From contig VXAA01006535.1 of the NCBI GenBank assembly GCA_013399115.1, forward strand, positions 158,852 through 222,851: a DNA stretch of 64,000 nucleotides. Reading direction: 5' to 3'. Position 1 is the first letter of the stretch; the number at the start of each line of letters is the position of its first letter. The stretch comes from Anseranas semipalmata. Lineage: Eukaryota > Chordata > Aves > Anseriformes > Anseranatidae. Under the pieces are notes generated by a model. The model was not told where the DNA came from. It did no database searches and was given only the letters and a program-made list of their open reading frames with translations. This document shows, piece after piece, positions 1 through 11,893 of the stretch. The position numbers and the translations under genes were made by a program.

Positions 1-855
1 CTATGAAAGTAATTTAGCCATGTTCGGTTCCTACATGTTCTTACCTTCCAGAAGTCCTCTGGGACTTCTTCTCTCCACAGAGGCAGGCACAGGATGCACA
101 GACAGCACTCACTCCAGAAACTGGTGGCAAAGATGGGTATGATAAAGCAGAGGATTGGGGCTGGGTGTTGGATCTAGTACAATCTTTTGCACGTTGTGTC
201 TTTTACACTTGCAGCTTTATTAAAAACAACAGAGCAAGCGTACTGCCTGCCAGCTGAAAACCCCCATGAGCTGCATTTGTGGGAACTAAGAAGCTACATT
301 TGCACATCTGAAGGCAGGAACAGACTTTCTGTTTTGAAGGCTGAGGGCTATTAAGGCATGGTGGCACCTGTACCTTTTACCCAAGGCTGAACAAAGGGAT
401 CCACATATTGTCTGCATAGATCAGTAGGGAGCCAGCCAGACCCAGAACAAATGTAGGCAGTGCTCTCTGGTGCACAAACACGAGCAGCCCCAGACTCTCT
501 AGTCAAGGGTGTTACTGGAGCTCAGATACCTAGGGTATCTGCCTCTTGTCATTACTCTAACCACATTTCTCTTCACTTATCAGGGATATTGGCCATGGTA
601 TCTAGATATCAACCTGGAAATGGACTGTATGTTCTGAAATACCACTTTCTTAAACTGAAATCTCCAATGATTACCAAATTTTGTGGATACTGACAGAATT
701 ACCATGCCATTGCAATGGATTTAAAGGTAAGAGTAAGATATGAGCCAGCCAAGTTTTATTATTAACAATACTTTTTGCTTTGAGAGCAAAAATAGAATGT
801 AAGTCATCTTCTTTTGTCCATATGGGTTTTCCACAGAAGGAAAATTAGTCATTGT

Positions 856-891
856 CTTTTTTTTTTTTTTTCTTTTTTCTTTTTCCTCTTT
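856..891. repeat. T-rich pyrimidine tract
   Basis: A pure C/T tract that begins with a run of 15 T and continues as T-runs broken by single C. It could be a poly-pyrimidine simple repeat or the antisense of an old A-rich tail. It is not flanked by recognisable retroposon sequence. Confidence 0.8.
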
Positions 892-2161
892 AAGGACCTG
901 ACAAATGTGCGAAAGATCTTTCTCTCCTTGGAACTTATTATTTGGGGGTTTCTACTAATTCCCATCATAGTAAGCCACTGAGTCTATTACTGGGCAGCAC
1001 GTGGAGGTGGCAGGTCACCTCAGAAGAAGATGGATAAAAGGTGGGATTATCCTTATTTTGAAGTAGGCTATCTGGTTAGGTGAGGAGGAAAATGACAGGT
1101 GATGTAACATTAGATGCCTGTCATTTTCCAGGGGCATTAAATCTCTCACACGCTGCGTCTTGGAAATCCTGTCACGTGTAATGCCTGCTTTGCTCTCCTT
1201 AGAAACGGACTGTGGAGGACAAGCTGCAAGACAGTTTACTGTTCCTAAGCTGGATAAAATGCAAATTTATCAACACAACCCTCTTTTTAAAAGTTTTCAT
1301 TAGCAGCTTACAATCTGCAACTCCCAGTAACAGGTAAGGAGATACACTCAGACTGCTGCTTTTTGGCCTCTTGTTATTTCCTAGGAAATGATTGCTTTTA
1401 CTATACCCTTTTCCCAGTTTCAGTCTATATCTTCTAATTGAGTTCCCTGCCTTGTTTTTGTGTAATGAAGTGTAGTCACTAGACACCTTCATGACATGCC
1501 AGCCTTCAGATGAAGCTACTGCTGGGACGAGAGGCGTGTGGCCGGTAACGTGGCAGACAGGGAGCAAAGCGTGCCCATGGAGAACTACAAGGGGAAATCT
1601 GCTGTAATTAGGTGGGAAATCAACAGCTGATCCCAGACACAGGCATTGCTGGCTGCTTTATGTGGCACTGCAGCTGCTCTTTTATTGAACATAGTTTTAA
1701 TAATCTTCAACGATATTTTGTTTTTAAAGAGTCTTGCAGAGTATGGTTTATTCAGATTCTGTCTTCTCTTTTTCTTAGTTTGCCTGGGCTACTCTTTCTT
1801 TTAGGTCCTTGAGTCAGTGTAGAAACAACTTCTTGGCTTATTTGCATTTGATAACTGCTTCCAGAATACACTTTAGCCCACCTTCATGTAACTCCAACTG
1901 TACTCACAGAGATGTTTCCAGTACAACAATTGATGTATGTTGCGAACATCTATGTCTATGTAAATGAAGCAATTAGATAACCATGCTTTGCTGGGTCCTT
2001 ATCACTCTGTAATATTCACAGAGATGCTTTCACTTGGTGATTTGTATCTATGCTTGTTCTTCATGCTCATGCTATTTTCTGTTAATATATACAACTATTC
2101 AAATGATGAAGTGAAGCAATCACAAATATAAACCTTGTAATACAATGCTGGTGTTGTATTT

Positions 2162-2183
2162 AAAAAAAAAAAAAAAAAAAAAA
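2162..2183. repeat. Poly(A) run, 22 bases
   Basis: An uninterrupted run of 22 A. The preceding bases are AT-rich and contain a TATAAA about 30 bases upstream, but no clear AATAAA. This could be a simple homopolymer or the tail of a decayed retrocopy. I see no coding sequence upstream that would support a processed pseudogene. Confidence 0.85.
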
Positions 2184-2411
2184 CACAGGAAAGTGTACAG
2201 ATGAAGGCATGCTGTTTAATGTAATTATGAAACAGATAACTGCCACATAATGTGTTAATGTTTCTTATTAAATGCTGACTTTAATTAAATGAAGTCTTTA
2301 CCTAAGAGAAGCAAATTGATTTTGTGATTTGGATACTGTCAATAATATCATTATGACTAGTGAGATCAGATGTTAATAATTAAAAACAAATGTACAATTA
2401 TAACTACAAAA

Positions 2412-2432
2412 CCATTAGTTGTCAACTAATGG
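2412..2432. repeat. Perfect inverted repeat, 10-bp arms, 1-base centre
   Basis: CCATTAGTTG is followed by a single T and then its exact reverse complement CAACTAATGG. The match stops abruptly at both outer ends. It sits in AT-rich DNA with no neighbouring gene, so a function as a binding site for a dimeric protein is possible but unsupported. Confidence 0.9.
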
Positions 2433-3406
2433 AGAATCAAAAGAGCAAGGTTTACCAAGAGATTCATTCACAAGTTATCCATTTATTCGACAATTGTATT
2501 CCTGTGATTGTTGTTATCACTATTATTACTGTTACTGAGACATAATACTTAGTGAAGAAATCATTTATCATCAGGTTGGTCAATTCATTGCTAATAATAC
2601 CAAAAATTGGGGTTCAGAGCTAACATCGTAAAGTGATGGCTAAATACACACAGCCTCTTATATCAAATAAACCCAAACTTGCGTTTCCTTACAGAATGAA
2701 ATACAGATACTGTTTTTCCTGCATGTGTATCAGTCAAAGTGAGACTTGTACTTGGGGACAAAACAGTATAAGGTCACAAGCCAAAAGCTTGGCACTTTCT
2801 GAGATGTGGCCATTTTTTGGGGGACATAGTTTGAAATAGGTTGAAGAGGTTTCATTTCCAATAAGGGTTAAGGACTGAAAAAAATGCACAACAGCTGACA
2901 GATGAAGACTTGTCTTCAAAGGTTCTTCTGGAAGACTTTCTTCCATATATTATTAATTTATTAGAATTGGCCTATATAGTAAATGGCCTAATGTATATAA
3001 GAAAAAAAAAAAAAAAAGAAAGAAACAGAAATTTATGTTGCACTTTACTATAGGATAGATATGGCATAGCTTACTGAAGGAAGTTGAATGATTTCTTAAG
3101 CTTCCATTTTAGTTTAGAAGCTTAGGTTTGTCAAGGTTTTACATGTCTGGGTTTCTGGCTGTCCCTTTTCAGAACTGCTCCTGTCTGAGCTACTGGCTGG
3201 GTAAACTCAAACACAGGGCTGCCAAACACAGAGCTACGGTTACCACTCATCCTGTCAGACTTCATTAGTCTTGTTGTACGTTTGTCTGGGAAAATATCTA
3301 CCTATCTGTTTTGATTTACTGCTGAAAGATGAATAGTTTCATTTTAAGTCTATAATTATTTCATGACCTGAGTTCGGAAAAGATGAGTTCAGAAAAAAAG
3401 ATTTTC

Positions 3407-3595
3407 CTTTTCTTTTCTTTTCTTTTCTTTTCTTTTCTTTTCTTTTCTTTTCTTTTCTTTTCTTTTCTTTTCTTTTCTTTTCTTTTCTTTTCTTTTCTTT
3501 TCTTTTCTTTTCTTTTCTTTTCTTTTCTTTTCTTTTCTTTTCTTTTCTTTTCTTTTCTTTTCTTTTCTTTTCTTTTCTTTTCTTTTCTTTTCTTN
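3407..3595. repeat. (TTTTC)n pentanucleotide microsatellite, about 38 units
   Basis: About 189 bp of TTTTC units with almost no interruptions, a pure purine/pyrimidine strand-asymmetric tract. The array ends directly at an ambiguous base (N at 3595), so the true length may not be resolved in the assembly. Because the unit is 5 bp, both strands stay open in some frames and generate lysine/arginine/glutamate-rich or phenylalanine/serine/leucine-rich nonsense frames. These are not genes. The array is near-perfect, which implies recent expansion or active slippage. Long mirror-type purine/pyrimidine tracts of this sort can form triplex DNA. Confidence 0.97.
3595..3595. other. Single ambiguous base (N)
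   Basis: This is the only N in the window. It lies exactly at the boundary between the TTTTC array and unique sequence, the typical place for a base-calling or assembly problem. Repeat length and the following 80 bases should be treated as less reliable than the rest. Confidence 0.95.
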
Positions 3596-3619
3596 CTGAC
3601 TTCAATGCAGACATTAGGA

Positions 3620-3670
3620 TCGACTTCTTATATTAGACATAGTAGACATAGACGGACTTCTTATATTAAG
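3620..3670. repeat. Short imperfect direct duplication next to the N
   Basis: The motif GACTTCTTATATTA occurs twice, about 34 bp apart, with an internal partial duplication (AGACATAG/TAGACATAG) between the copies. It could be a genuine slippage duplication or an assembly join artefact connected with the neighbouring ambiguous base. Confidence 0.7.
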
Positions 3671-3679
3671 AAGCACTTA

Positions 3680-6600
3680 GCACACACATTTTGATGTTTA
3701 GTTTGCTTGCAGTAGAACATACATCACAGAGAATATCCAAAAGGGATGTCTTTCAGTGGCAGAGTTCTTGGTTTGACTTCTAGCCAACTGGTCAGCTTCC
3801 CTGTCAACAGGGAACACCTGCAGAAAGAAGATGGGTAGGTGGATATGAGGAGACAAATATATGAAAAATGCCTCCAGAAGTTGTTTGGTTTGGTTGGTAA
3901 GTAGTCATTTAAATTTGTTTCATTTGGAATCTAAAGATCCTGTGGTATAGTCCAAAAAATTAAAAACAAAAAAAAAGTTGTAGAAGAGTTTTCATCTGTG
4001 AAAATCTGTAGTTCAATCCAACATGATAGCTTCAAATGTAATTCATGACATAGAAATCTTTGAGGTTTGACTGTGTTTGGGTAGCTGGATTTTTGTTGTA
4101 TATATCACATTGATATGCTCTGGTTGACCTGTGGAAGCTTTCAGTCACAGCAGAAACTACAACAAGGAATCCACATTAGTAAAAACAGCACTTTTATGTT
4201 GATTGATTCCAGACAGTGCAACAATTCCTGCTGTGAATGAGAAGCGAAGAAATCACTGGCAAAAATGGGTTTTAGAGCAGGAAGCAACAGTAGTTCAGTT
4301 AATCCAGGAAGCACAGGACTAGGAAAGGCAATCAGAATTCTATGATTTTGTCTACCTTCCAAGTCCTCCCCCCATGGCACGCAATTACATGGTTGTGCTT
4401 TGATTTGTAGGTTGCGTGGTTCTCCCTGTCATAAAGCTGGGGTGTCTACAATGTTGCTGTGTCATCTGAAGGCCCTGACAAAGTCAGTGTGGTATCTGGG
4501 GATGCTGCTTCCCAAGCAGCTTGCACAGAGACCCCCATGCCAGTCGCTAACACCTGCTGTACATATTACCCAGATTACCTCCTCGAGGATACCAAGGAGC
4601 ATCCCCTAGGCTGCTGGAGAACAAAGGGCCAGTTCTTGGTGTTCCCAGCCTTACACAGTTGTGCTAGAAATCTTTTTTTTTTTTTGCATTGATGATATTG
4701 TGGGAAGAGATTAGAAGAGGATTGAGAAGCAGTAAATCTATCCCACTACCCATTGATCATATTTATGGTGCAGAACGAGTCTTTCAAGGGCAAGCAAGAC
4801 TAGCCTAGGGGGAGACACTTTGTTGACAAAGCAGCTGAAAATTAATTTCAGTGCAAGGAGACACCTTGTGCAGCTGCCTGTTTTTGCAGGTGTAAGGCCA
4901 GCCTTTGTTGCTCTGAAAAATATGACGGAGTAGCTGACCAAGTGCTGTGATACTAATAATTCAACTATGTTTTTGACATAATCTGTACCATCTGATTTTG
5001 TATTTGACTGTGTTCGTATTACAGGAATATTTCAGCAACTGAATTCAGTGAAAGAAATGTTTGTCAGAGTACTGAAAACGTAGGTAGAAAGTTCATTTTT
5101 AAATTTGGGTGCACTAATTTTTGCGAGGATTTTAGTTCTAAATTCTTAAGACATTGCAATAACGACACAGAATAAACCATTTGGGGCAGGAAAGCCACCT
5201 CTTTAAACCACGTGAAACCCCTCAATGTGGTGGGCGTTGTGTATTTTTATAAAGCTTGTATTTCTCAAGCTCTGTATGTAAAAATAGATATGTTTATATA
5301 TAAAACTTATTCCAAACCTAATAGCATTTTACTTAGTAGGTATTTTCAAGAAAAATATTTGGAAAACTCACAAATTAAGAAAAATAGAGAAACTCATCAA
5401 AGATACTGGTTTTAAATTAATGGTTTCATTTTTTGTATTATCATCAGCAGGTTCAGAACATCCAAATTTTTCTGCAATGTGGTGTTTATGGTGGGCTTTG
5501 TTTACATTTTATTAGCTTTTTCTTCATGTCCCTTTATTGTGAGTTTCAACTAATCACTGTGTTCCCAAGAGAAGCTGAAAACTGTCTTGTTTTCTAGGGA
5601 ACATTTCTTTCACCAATGGTTCCAGCCCAGTTCTTAGATCCATCTCCAAATTAGTTTTGCTGTTGTTCATTTTATGGGTACAAATAAGCAGCTTCTAAGC
5701 TGCTGTTATATTTGTTGTTTCATAACTTTGTTTTCAGTTAAAAATTTACCTGCTGCAGTTCAGATTAGGATTGAATTATGCACTTCAATAACTAGGTTTA
5801 GAACGACCATCAACACATCTGGCCACCATATTTTTGAAAAGAAAAAGGCCATTCCATTCAAAAATCCAATATTAAGTCTTTACATCCATGACTGAACATG
5901 GGACATACTCTTCAATTAGCTTCATCGGGAATTGTATTTTTAGAAATATGATATATCTTTATGGAAGTAGAAGGATGGACTCCATGTCTTAAATTGAAAC
6001 CCAAGTACTAAATCATGCCTCGAGATGTAGCTGATTCACCTGAAGCTTCCTCACTCCAGTCTGAGGTAGTATCTCGTCATCCCCATCCAGATCCTTTTTC
6101 CTGTACAACTGAGGTGGTAATTAAGCTCGAGCTAGCTTGCAGTTTAAGAGAACAGGTTGAAGATGGGAAGACACTCAACCAAATGGTCTTCTGGTAATAA
6201 AGGTGGGAGTTAGCCTGAATTAGTACAACTCACTGTGTTGCTGTGCTGCTTTGTCATGTTGGCTTACTCTGGTTTGCCTCATCTGAGGGATATGACTGTG
6301 GTGCAGTAATAGTAGCTGCCTCTTGCGGTGGAGATGAGCCTTCAGATAATGACTTTCATGTTGCAAAAACATGGGGTCAGCTTTTAAAGGCATTTAAGCG
6401 TGCCAAGATTTGGATAGGCAGAAAGGCAATTTTAAAAATTCATAGGTATCTCATTTAGATATTTAGAAGCTTTTGAAAAGTCCACTTATGGTCTGCCTTC
6501 CCAAATACACCTTAAAAGTCAGGTCCTTAGGGTAGGACAGACTACTGTTTGCAAACAATTGGTTTCTCAAATGTTAATTTTTTCCTCCCGTTTGTAAGTT

Positions 6601-7055
6601 ATCCAGAAATATGGCCCCTTTTTAACAACAGCAAAAAAGTAATAAAATTATTTAAAATAGGTTGGCAAGCAGTTTTGTGGACATTTTTGAGTTATGAATT
6701 GCCATTTGTCAGCTCTTTGTAGTAAATATTTAGTAGACTCTTTGATGTAGGGTTGGTGTTTGGCTCTCTGAATCACAAGTTCTGCATTATTTTCCTGGAA
6801 TGGATGATGTAACTTTATAAATGACTTCTGTTTCTTTCCATAATGAATTTTTGTCATATAATACATTTTGTTTGTTTTGTTTAAAAGGATTTCAGTAAGT
6901 GGGGCTTAAATTAGCTGTTTGGGATCAGTTGCACAGACAGCTCTTTAGTAGTTCAAATGCTAGTAAAAACTCATTAGCAAAGGGATAGGGACAAACTGAC
7001 TTCAAACCTTCTTCCCTTCTTTTGATAAATGCTTTACATTTTATGGTTTATGACT
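3680..7055. other. Non-coding stretch, no gene seen
   Basis: Mostly AT-rich, single-copy-looking DNA with a 13-base T run at 4673-4685. Open frames are 60-79 codons long and do not resemble known proteins. The section around 6375-6460 contains short, repeated pieces related to ATTTAAGC/ATAGGCA/TTTAAAAAT that faintly recall palindromic old repeats common in reptile genomes, but the match is too weak to call. Confidence 0.6.
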
Positions 7056-7061
7056 ACCTTT

Positions 7062-7175
7062 ATCAGCTCTGTACAAACATTAACTAATTAGTCTCCAGAG
7101 ACTGCTGTGAAACAGATAAACCTAGTATTCGTCATCCAGTTTTACAGTGGGAAACACCTAGGTAAAGACACACAG
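7062..7175 (+). mobile_element. Ancient SINE/L2-tail remnant (MIR/CORE-SINE-like)
   Basis: Two blocks occur in the order expected of an old amniote CORE-SINE or MIR type 3' half. The first is the ACAAACATTAACTAATTA block after a GCTCTGTA, the second about 45 bp later is CATCCAGTTTTACAGTGGGAAAC, corresponding to the family's CCATTTTACAGATGGGGAAAC. The copy is highly diverged with small indels and no recognisable target-site duplication. Such elements were copied by L2-clade LINEs and are long dead in birds. The family assignment rests on memory of the consensus, so the exact name (for example MIR1_Amn) is inference. Confidence 0.6.
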
Positions 7176-7992
7176 AAGTCCTACGCTGGTAGAACTGCAG
7201 GGACAGGTTGAGTCTGTGGTAACCAGTGCCACCCCTGCCCAGGTCTGGTTGCCATGCTGTTGTGTGGCGCATGATGTGCAGCTGGTAGGTCTCTGATAAC
7301 ATGTGAGCACGGTCATGTAGAAATGTTCTGCTGAGAGTCTCTAAATTTTCTTCACAGTGTGTTAACTTCCCACATTTTTGGAAACTGGTCAGAAGACAGT
7401 AATTCTCATCCTTAAAAACTAAAGACATTTTATTATTTTAAAAATAGTGTTTTAACAGATCAGAAAACGTAACCTCTTTTTACATCGCACGTAGAGAAGA
7501 TAAATCATTGGATGCTTTAATTTATAAGTACCCATTATATTCCAGTTTCATTGCCAGTATCTATTTACACATTTCCCACAAAGAAATTAAAATAGAAGAA
7601 CATATTGTTCCCCAGACTTGTTGATTGACTTACTGATTTATGGGCTTGGTTTCTGAGGCTCAACCAGAGCCTTTCCCATTGCACCACACTAAGAATCATG
7701 AAAATAATGGAACAGAAATACCACATGGCCAAGCCATGCATGCTTTCTGTTTAAGCAACTTCAGGCTGACCTTGAAATTTTCAGATCTCCAAACCTTGAA
7801 ACCTCCAGCAAGCCACACAAGACATAGCTGCTCTACACCAACCAAGACATAGAATAAAAACGGTGTTACAAAGAACCATCCATTTATTTTTCTTTCAGCA
7901 TGAACAATTAAATTAACTTAAATACAGAAGAGAATTGATAAAACCTACAGTGACATTGAATGTCTTAAATTTCCTGGTAAAGTAATCTTCAG

Positions 7993-8035
7993 GTTCTACT
8001 CTGCTTTCAGACACACTGGAGTAAATGTAGAGTAG
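7993..8035. repeat. Possible old amniote interspersed repeat fragment
   Basis: The segment with TTCTACTCTGC followed by ACACACTGGAGTAAAT matches, in spacing and wording, a widespread degenerate reptile/bird repeat whose copies read as ACTCTG...ACACCAGTGTAAAT...GAGTAA. It is short and diverged and is recognised by pattern only. The alternative is chance similarity. Confidence 0.3.
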
Positions 8036-8097
8036 ATGCTGTGCATAGTCTATCCTGTTCCGTTTGCATACAGCACAAACACCATTCCTGGATATGT

Positions 8098-8126
8098 CTT
8101 TTTTTTTCTTTTTTCTTTTTTTTTTT
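8098..8126. repeat. T-rich pyrimidine tract
   Basis: A tract of T runs interrupted by single C, about 29 bp. It is a simple-sequence feature with no associated retroposon body. Confidence 0.8.
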
Positions 8127-8427
8127 ATACTTCACAGTGTGTACTTTTAGTATATAGGTTTTCCTGCACGTAATGCTTGTTTATTTTTAACACAGCTAAT
8201 GGTGTGCTTACTTACAACATAACAGTTCTGCCTTCTGAATATGGCGAATGACTCACATTCGTTAAAATGAATCTTGATACATTTGGCTACTCATATAAAA
8301 CAGAGGTGCATAATGTGGGGGAATTAGAGGACACAGAATTCATTAATCCATGAGGTGGCAGTGATGCCAAGCAGAGACAGGAATAAATTTCTCATATGTG
8401 TCTTGGTGACAAAGTGATTGTTTTGGG

Positions 8428-8455
8428 AAAAAAAAAAAAAAAGAAAAGAAAAGAA
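8428..8455. repeat. Poly(A) grading into (AAAAG)n
   Basis: Fifteen A followed by GAAAA-type units. The unit is the complement of the TTTTC array at 3407-3595, showing that the same simple motif has nucleated twice within 5 kb on opposite strands. Confidence 0.85.
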
Positions 8456-11451
8456 GCCTTAAATTTGTGACCATTTAACTCTTGGAGGGGGGTGTTCCAG
8501 AGGTTGAAAAGAAAAACGGATTGTGGAAATCAAACTTATAGGGAATTTTTAGAAGAACATTTATGTGACATCTTTGCATTTTTTATTTCATTTTGAATTT
8601 TGGTAATCCTTCTGACCATTTTGATTCAGTAATTTCTTTCCCTTGGAACAAGTTAGCCTAGTAAATTGTGTACTGGTGCACAGACTGAGAACAAAATCCA
8701 TTATGTGAGTAGCAGAAAGAGGTGACATCAGCTTTATGCTACGTGGTGATTTTGATTGTGTGTGGGCTGTTTGTAAGTCAGCCTCTTCTGTTTAACATAA
8801 TGGTGTGGCCAATACAAATAGTTGCTGATGTGGATTCTTGGGGAAAGCAGAATAAGGGACAGAGAGCGCAAGAATTCTATGTAACTTTTATCTAAGAAAA
8901 ACACAGCTCTCAGTCCAGCATTTCTTTTAGGACCAGCCATCCACTGACTCCAAGAGGAATTTGCAGTGAGTAAGGGAAAGGAAAGTGGTCCAGCATTTTG
9001 AAACCAGGATACTTTCCATAATGCCAGTCTTTCAAGGCTGTGTTAGTGTGGGAGAGGGTCATCTTCACCACACACTGGTGGTTGTATGACATCCATTGAA
9101 AGAGAACATTTGCCTCAGTTAACTTTCATGCCAAACACATGGTATTTTATAAAGACGACTCGCCTGTGTAGCCCTCTCACATCCTCCAGTATCTATGACA
9201 ATATGTTCAGTGTTGATATATTTTAATATAGACAAAATAATACATAATCACTAATAATTTGCATCTAAGTAACACATTTTATGGAGTGTCTGGTAGGCAT
9301 ATTACTGATTTGAATTGTCTGGGTTTCCTAAGTCTTTTTTGAGACAAGTAAATGAAAGCTGACATTTTCAAACTTGGAGGGTTAAAGTTAGACAACTGAA
9401 TCTGTACTGAATCCTCAAAAACAACATTCCCATGTTCAAAAGTTCTGAGTTCCTGCAGTTTTGAATACTTCCAGTATTAAGCAAGTCATTCAGCAAGTCA
9501 ATGATGCAGAAGGAAAAGTTGTGAGGGAAAAAGCCCCAATGTCCAGATCCAAATCATTTGCATAACCATCAGGCAATTGCCAAGTGTCAAAATAAGTATA
9601 ACTCAAGAACAAGATACCTCACAGATCCCACTGGTTTCCTTTTGGACTTTGCTGCTGCCATCGCAGACCTGCTACAGAGGTCACAAGCATGGAGTCCTAA
9701 AGCATTCAAGTAATTTGTGGAAGAACTTCTCCAGCTTGAGATTTTTGGGACACAGTAAAAGTTTTGGGAATCTCCATTTGATCTCTGTATCCCAATACAT
9801 CCACGGGTACAGCCTTGATGGGATGTCTAGGGGGAGAAATTACATCCATTGTGGATGAAACCCCTCCCAGTTCTTCTTTATTTTCATGCACTACAAATGA
9901 AAGCAAAACTGAGGAAGAACAGGCTGAGCCTCAGCTATGTGGCAGCATGTTGATGCTGGTGCCAAGCTCTGAGACACAGAAGTTGCTTCTGCTGTGGATA
10001 ATGCTGAACCCAACTCTTGCAGTTTTCCTATTGCTGTCCAAGATTTACCACTGAAGCTTTCATTTTACTTAGTTTCTAATGGCCATGCCAAGATGCTCCT
10101 GGCCTAACAAATACATAAGCAGTGACATATAACTCAGCATCTTCAAAGTCTCCTTTATTCTGAAGGATAATTGTTTTTATTATTTTAAATTATGTAATAA
10201 TGCTAAGACACTGCAGTAATGGATCCCCTAAAACACACACACTGTAATAATGATCCCCCTTTTATTATGTCTCTCTAGGATGCTTAAACTAATCATCTCT
10301 GGAAAGCTTTCCCTGCACCAGATGCAGCTAGCGAATGGTTTTATTGCTATTCCCCACACTACCAGCATCTAATCCATGAAGCCAGGAAAGACTGTCCAGA
10401 GAAGAAGCAAATCAGCATTGATCACTGAGGGACTAATTTCCAACAGAGTGGATAAATCCTTTCTCTCTCTCCTAATGTTCTTCCTGGCCCAAGGCAACCT
10501 GACGAACCACTGGCCTCCATCCAACCCACTGTGAAAGGAAGTCAGAATCACAGTGAGATGATTCAAGGGAATAGTCTCATCAATTGCACCCAGACTGCTT
10601 AATTTTATTGCAAAGACCAACACCAGCTCCTACTGCCAAATCTGTCTTGATGAGATATACATGAGCTGAAGTTGAGTCTAATCATGTGTCAAGGACAATA
10701 GCTAAACTGTTTCAAGTTTAAGCCATGAAATATCAGGAGGTGGCTGGGAGTGGAGTTAGGTCTATCTTCCCTCTCTGACTGCATTCAAATCGAGAACAGG
10801 TCCCTTCATTTCAGCGTTAGACTCTGTGTCAGGCATGATGTCTATGCCAGAAGTTATCTTCAGAAAAGGGAGCTGTACACACCAATTTGCCTCCAAAACA
10901 CGAGCTAGTGATGGCTACAACTTGAGAAAACATGACCAAAACCCCTGTTTTTCCAGCTCTGTCGACAGGGGCTGGGCTGGCACCAATGCCCTGGAAATGG
11001 GTGAGGTTGGCTCTGCCAGCATGGGAACATGCCTGGTGGTGGATACTGTCCATGTTGTTGCTGAAATGGGTGCTGCAGAACAGTGCACTACATCAGCCCC
11101 TCAAAAGCATGCACAGAAAGACAACATTATGGATAGATATTATCACAAGGATTCCACTTCTCCATTTTGTCCCTAGCATTGCTATGATATGTGTGATTTG
11201 CAAACTAGGGATTTCCAGGAAATGACACACCAGAACCCCTTCACCTTTGCATGTGAAACCAAGAAAAATCTTTTTGTGACAGGACAAAACATTTTTAGAA
11301 GCACTAGAGCAGGAACAGCCCTGCAGCTATAACTCACTATTCATTAGCTCACAATTCATTAAATTTATGCCACTTTTTTTTGAAAATGTTTGACCCTTCC
11401 ATTTTTTCTTGGGTTCAGCTCAGGGTCTGCAGAATTCTGGGGAATCTAAAG

Positions 11452-11483
11452 CTTTTATTTTATTTTATTTTTCATTTTCTCTC

Positions 11484-11525
<42 letters not shown>

Positions 11526-11604
11526 ATTAATTCTCTTTCTCTTCTCTTCTCTTCTCTTCTCTTCTCTTCTCTTCTCTCTTTTCTCTTTGTTTTATTTTTT
11601 TCCC
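11452..11604. repeat. Compound pyrimidine microsatellite (TTTTA)n-(TTTC)10-(CTTCT)7
   Basis: Three adjoining arrays: TTTTA units at 11453-11470, ten TTTC units at 11485-11524 and seven perfect CTTCT units at 11541-11575, with T/C-rich linkers. After the first block the tract is nearly pure pyrimidine on the plus strand over more than 100 bp, favourable for slippage and triplex formation. Phenylalanine/leucine/serine-rich frames here are artefacts of the repeat. Confidence 0.95.
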
Positions 11605-11893
11605 CTGAGCAGCATGCAAGAATCTGTCTAGCTCAAGGATGATTTTGAAAATAAAATATGGATGAATTTTCTGACCTTTTTGAGTATACTGGAAAGCAGA
11701 GAGCCATCTGAACAATGTGGTTTGACTAAAAGACTGATATTTTAGTGAAGCTGAGAGAGAGCTAGACACTTATGAATATAATAGCAACTGTAGTCATGCT
11801 AGCAGGAGTTAAATTACAAGGTCATCAGTCCTCAAGCTATGAGGCTCTGCCAGAAGATTCCCCCATTCCTAACTCTCCTACCACAAATGCTGC

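Larger units (their letters stand above)
1..3400. other. AT-rich non-coding stretch, no gene seen
   Basis: No reading frame here exceeds 122 codons and none resembles a protein family I know. CpG is sparse and the composition is AT-rich, as expected for vertebrate intergenic or intronic DNA. It contains a T-rich pyrimidine tract (856-891), a 22-base A run (2162-2183), a 16-base A run (3002-3017) and a perfect short palindrome (2412-2432), listed separately where useful. The minus frame at 1199-1567 and the plus frame at 2633-2839 have no domain, signal peptide or repeat supporting them and are best read as chance frames. Confidence 0.7.
7180..11450. other. Non-coding stretch, no gene seen
   Basis: AT-rich DNA with homopolymer tracts (8098-8126 pyrimidine; 8428-8455 A-rich with AAAAG units). 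The interval 9577-11225 has an unusual cluster of overlapping 65-116 codon frames in several phases. One phase over about 9605-9710 reads through a plausible-looking peptide with a DFAAAIADLLQRSQAWSP segment before a stop, but no family is recognised and frames break repeatedly. An old retrocopy or retroviral fragment is possible but unproved. An imperfect duplication of a GTAAT..GATCCCC motif lies at about 10211 and 10242. Confidence 0.5.

Noticed and set aside
2162..2183. Poly(A) run as tail of a processed pseudogene
   Set aside because: No coding remnant upstream, no clear AATAAA and no flanking duplication found. Birds also have few processed pseudogenes.
3339..3694. Lysine/arginine/glutamate-rich 91-codon minus frame and phenylalanine/serine-rich 103-codon plus frame
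   Set aside because: Both are direct translations of the TTTTC array. A 5-bp unit gives a 5-residue periodic peptide in every stop-free frame, and an X marks the N.
11380..11769. Leucine/phenylalanine/serine-rich frames resembling membrane segments or signal peptides
   Set aside because: Translations of the compound pyrimidine microsatellite; hydrophobicity is an artefact of T-rich codons.
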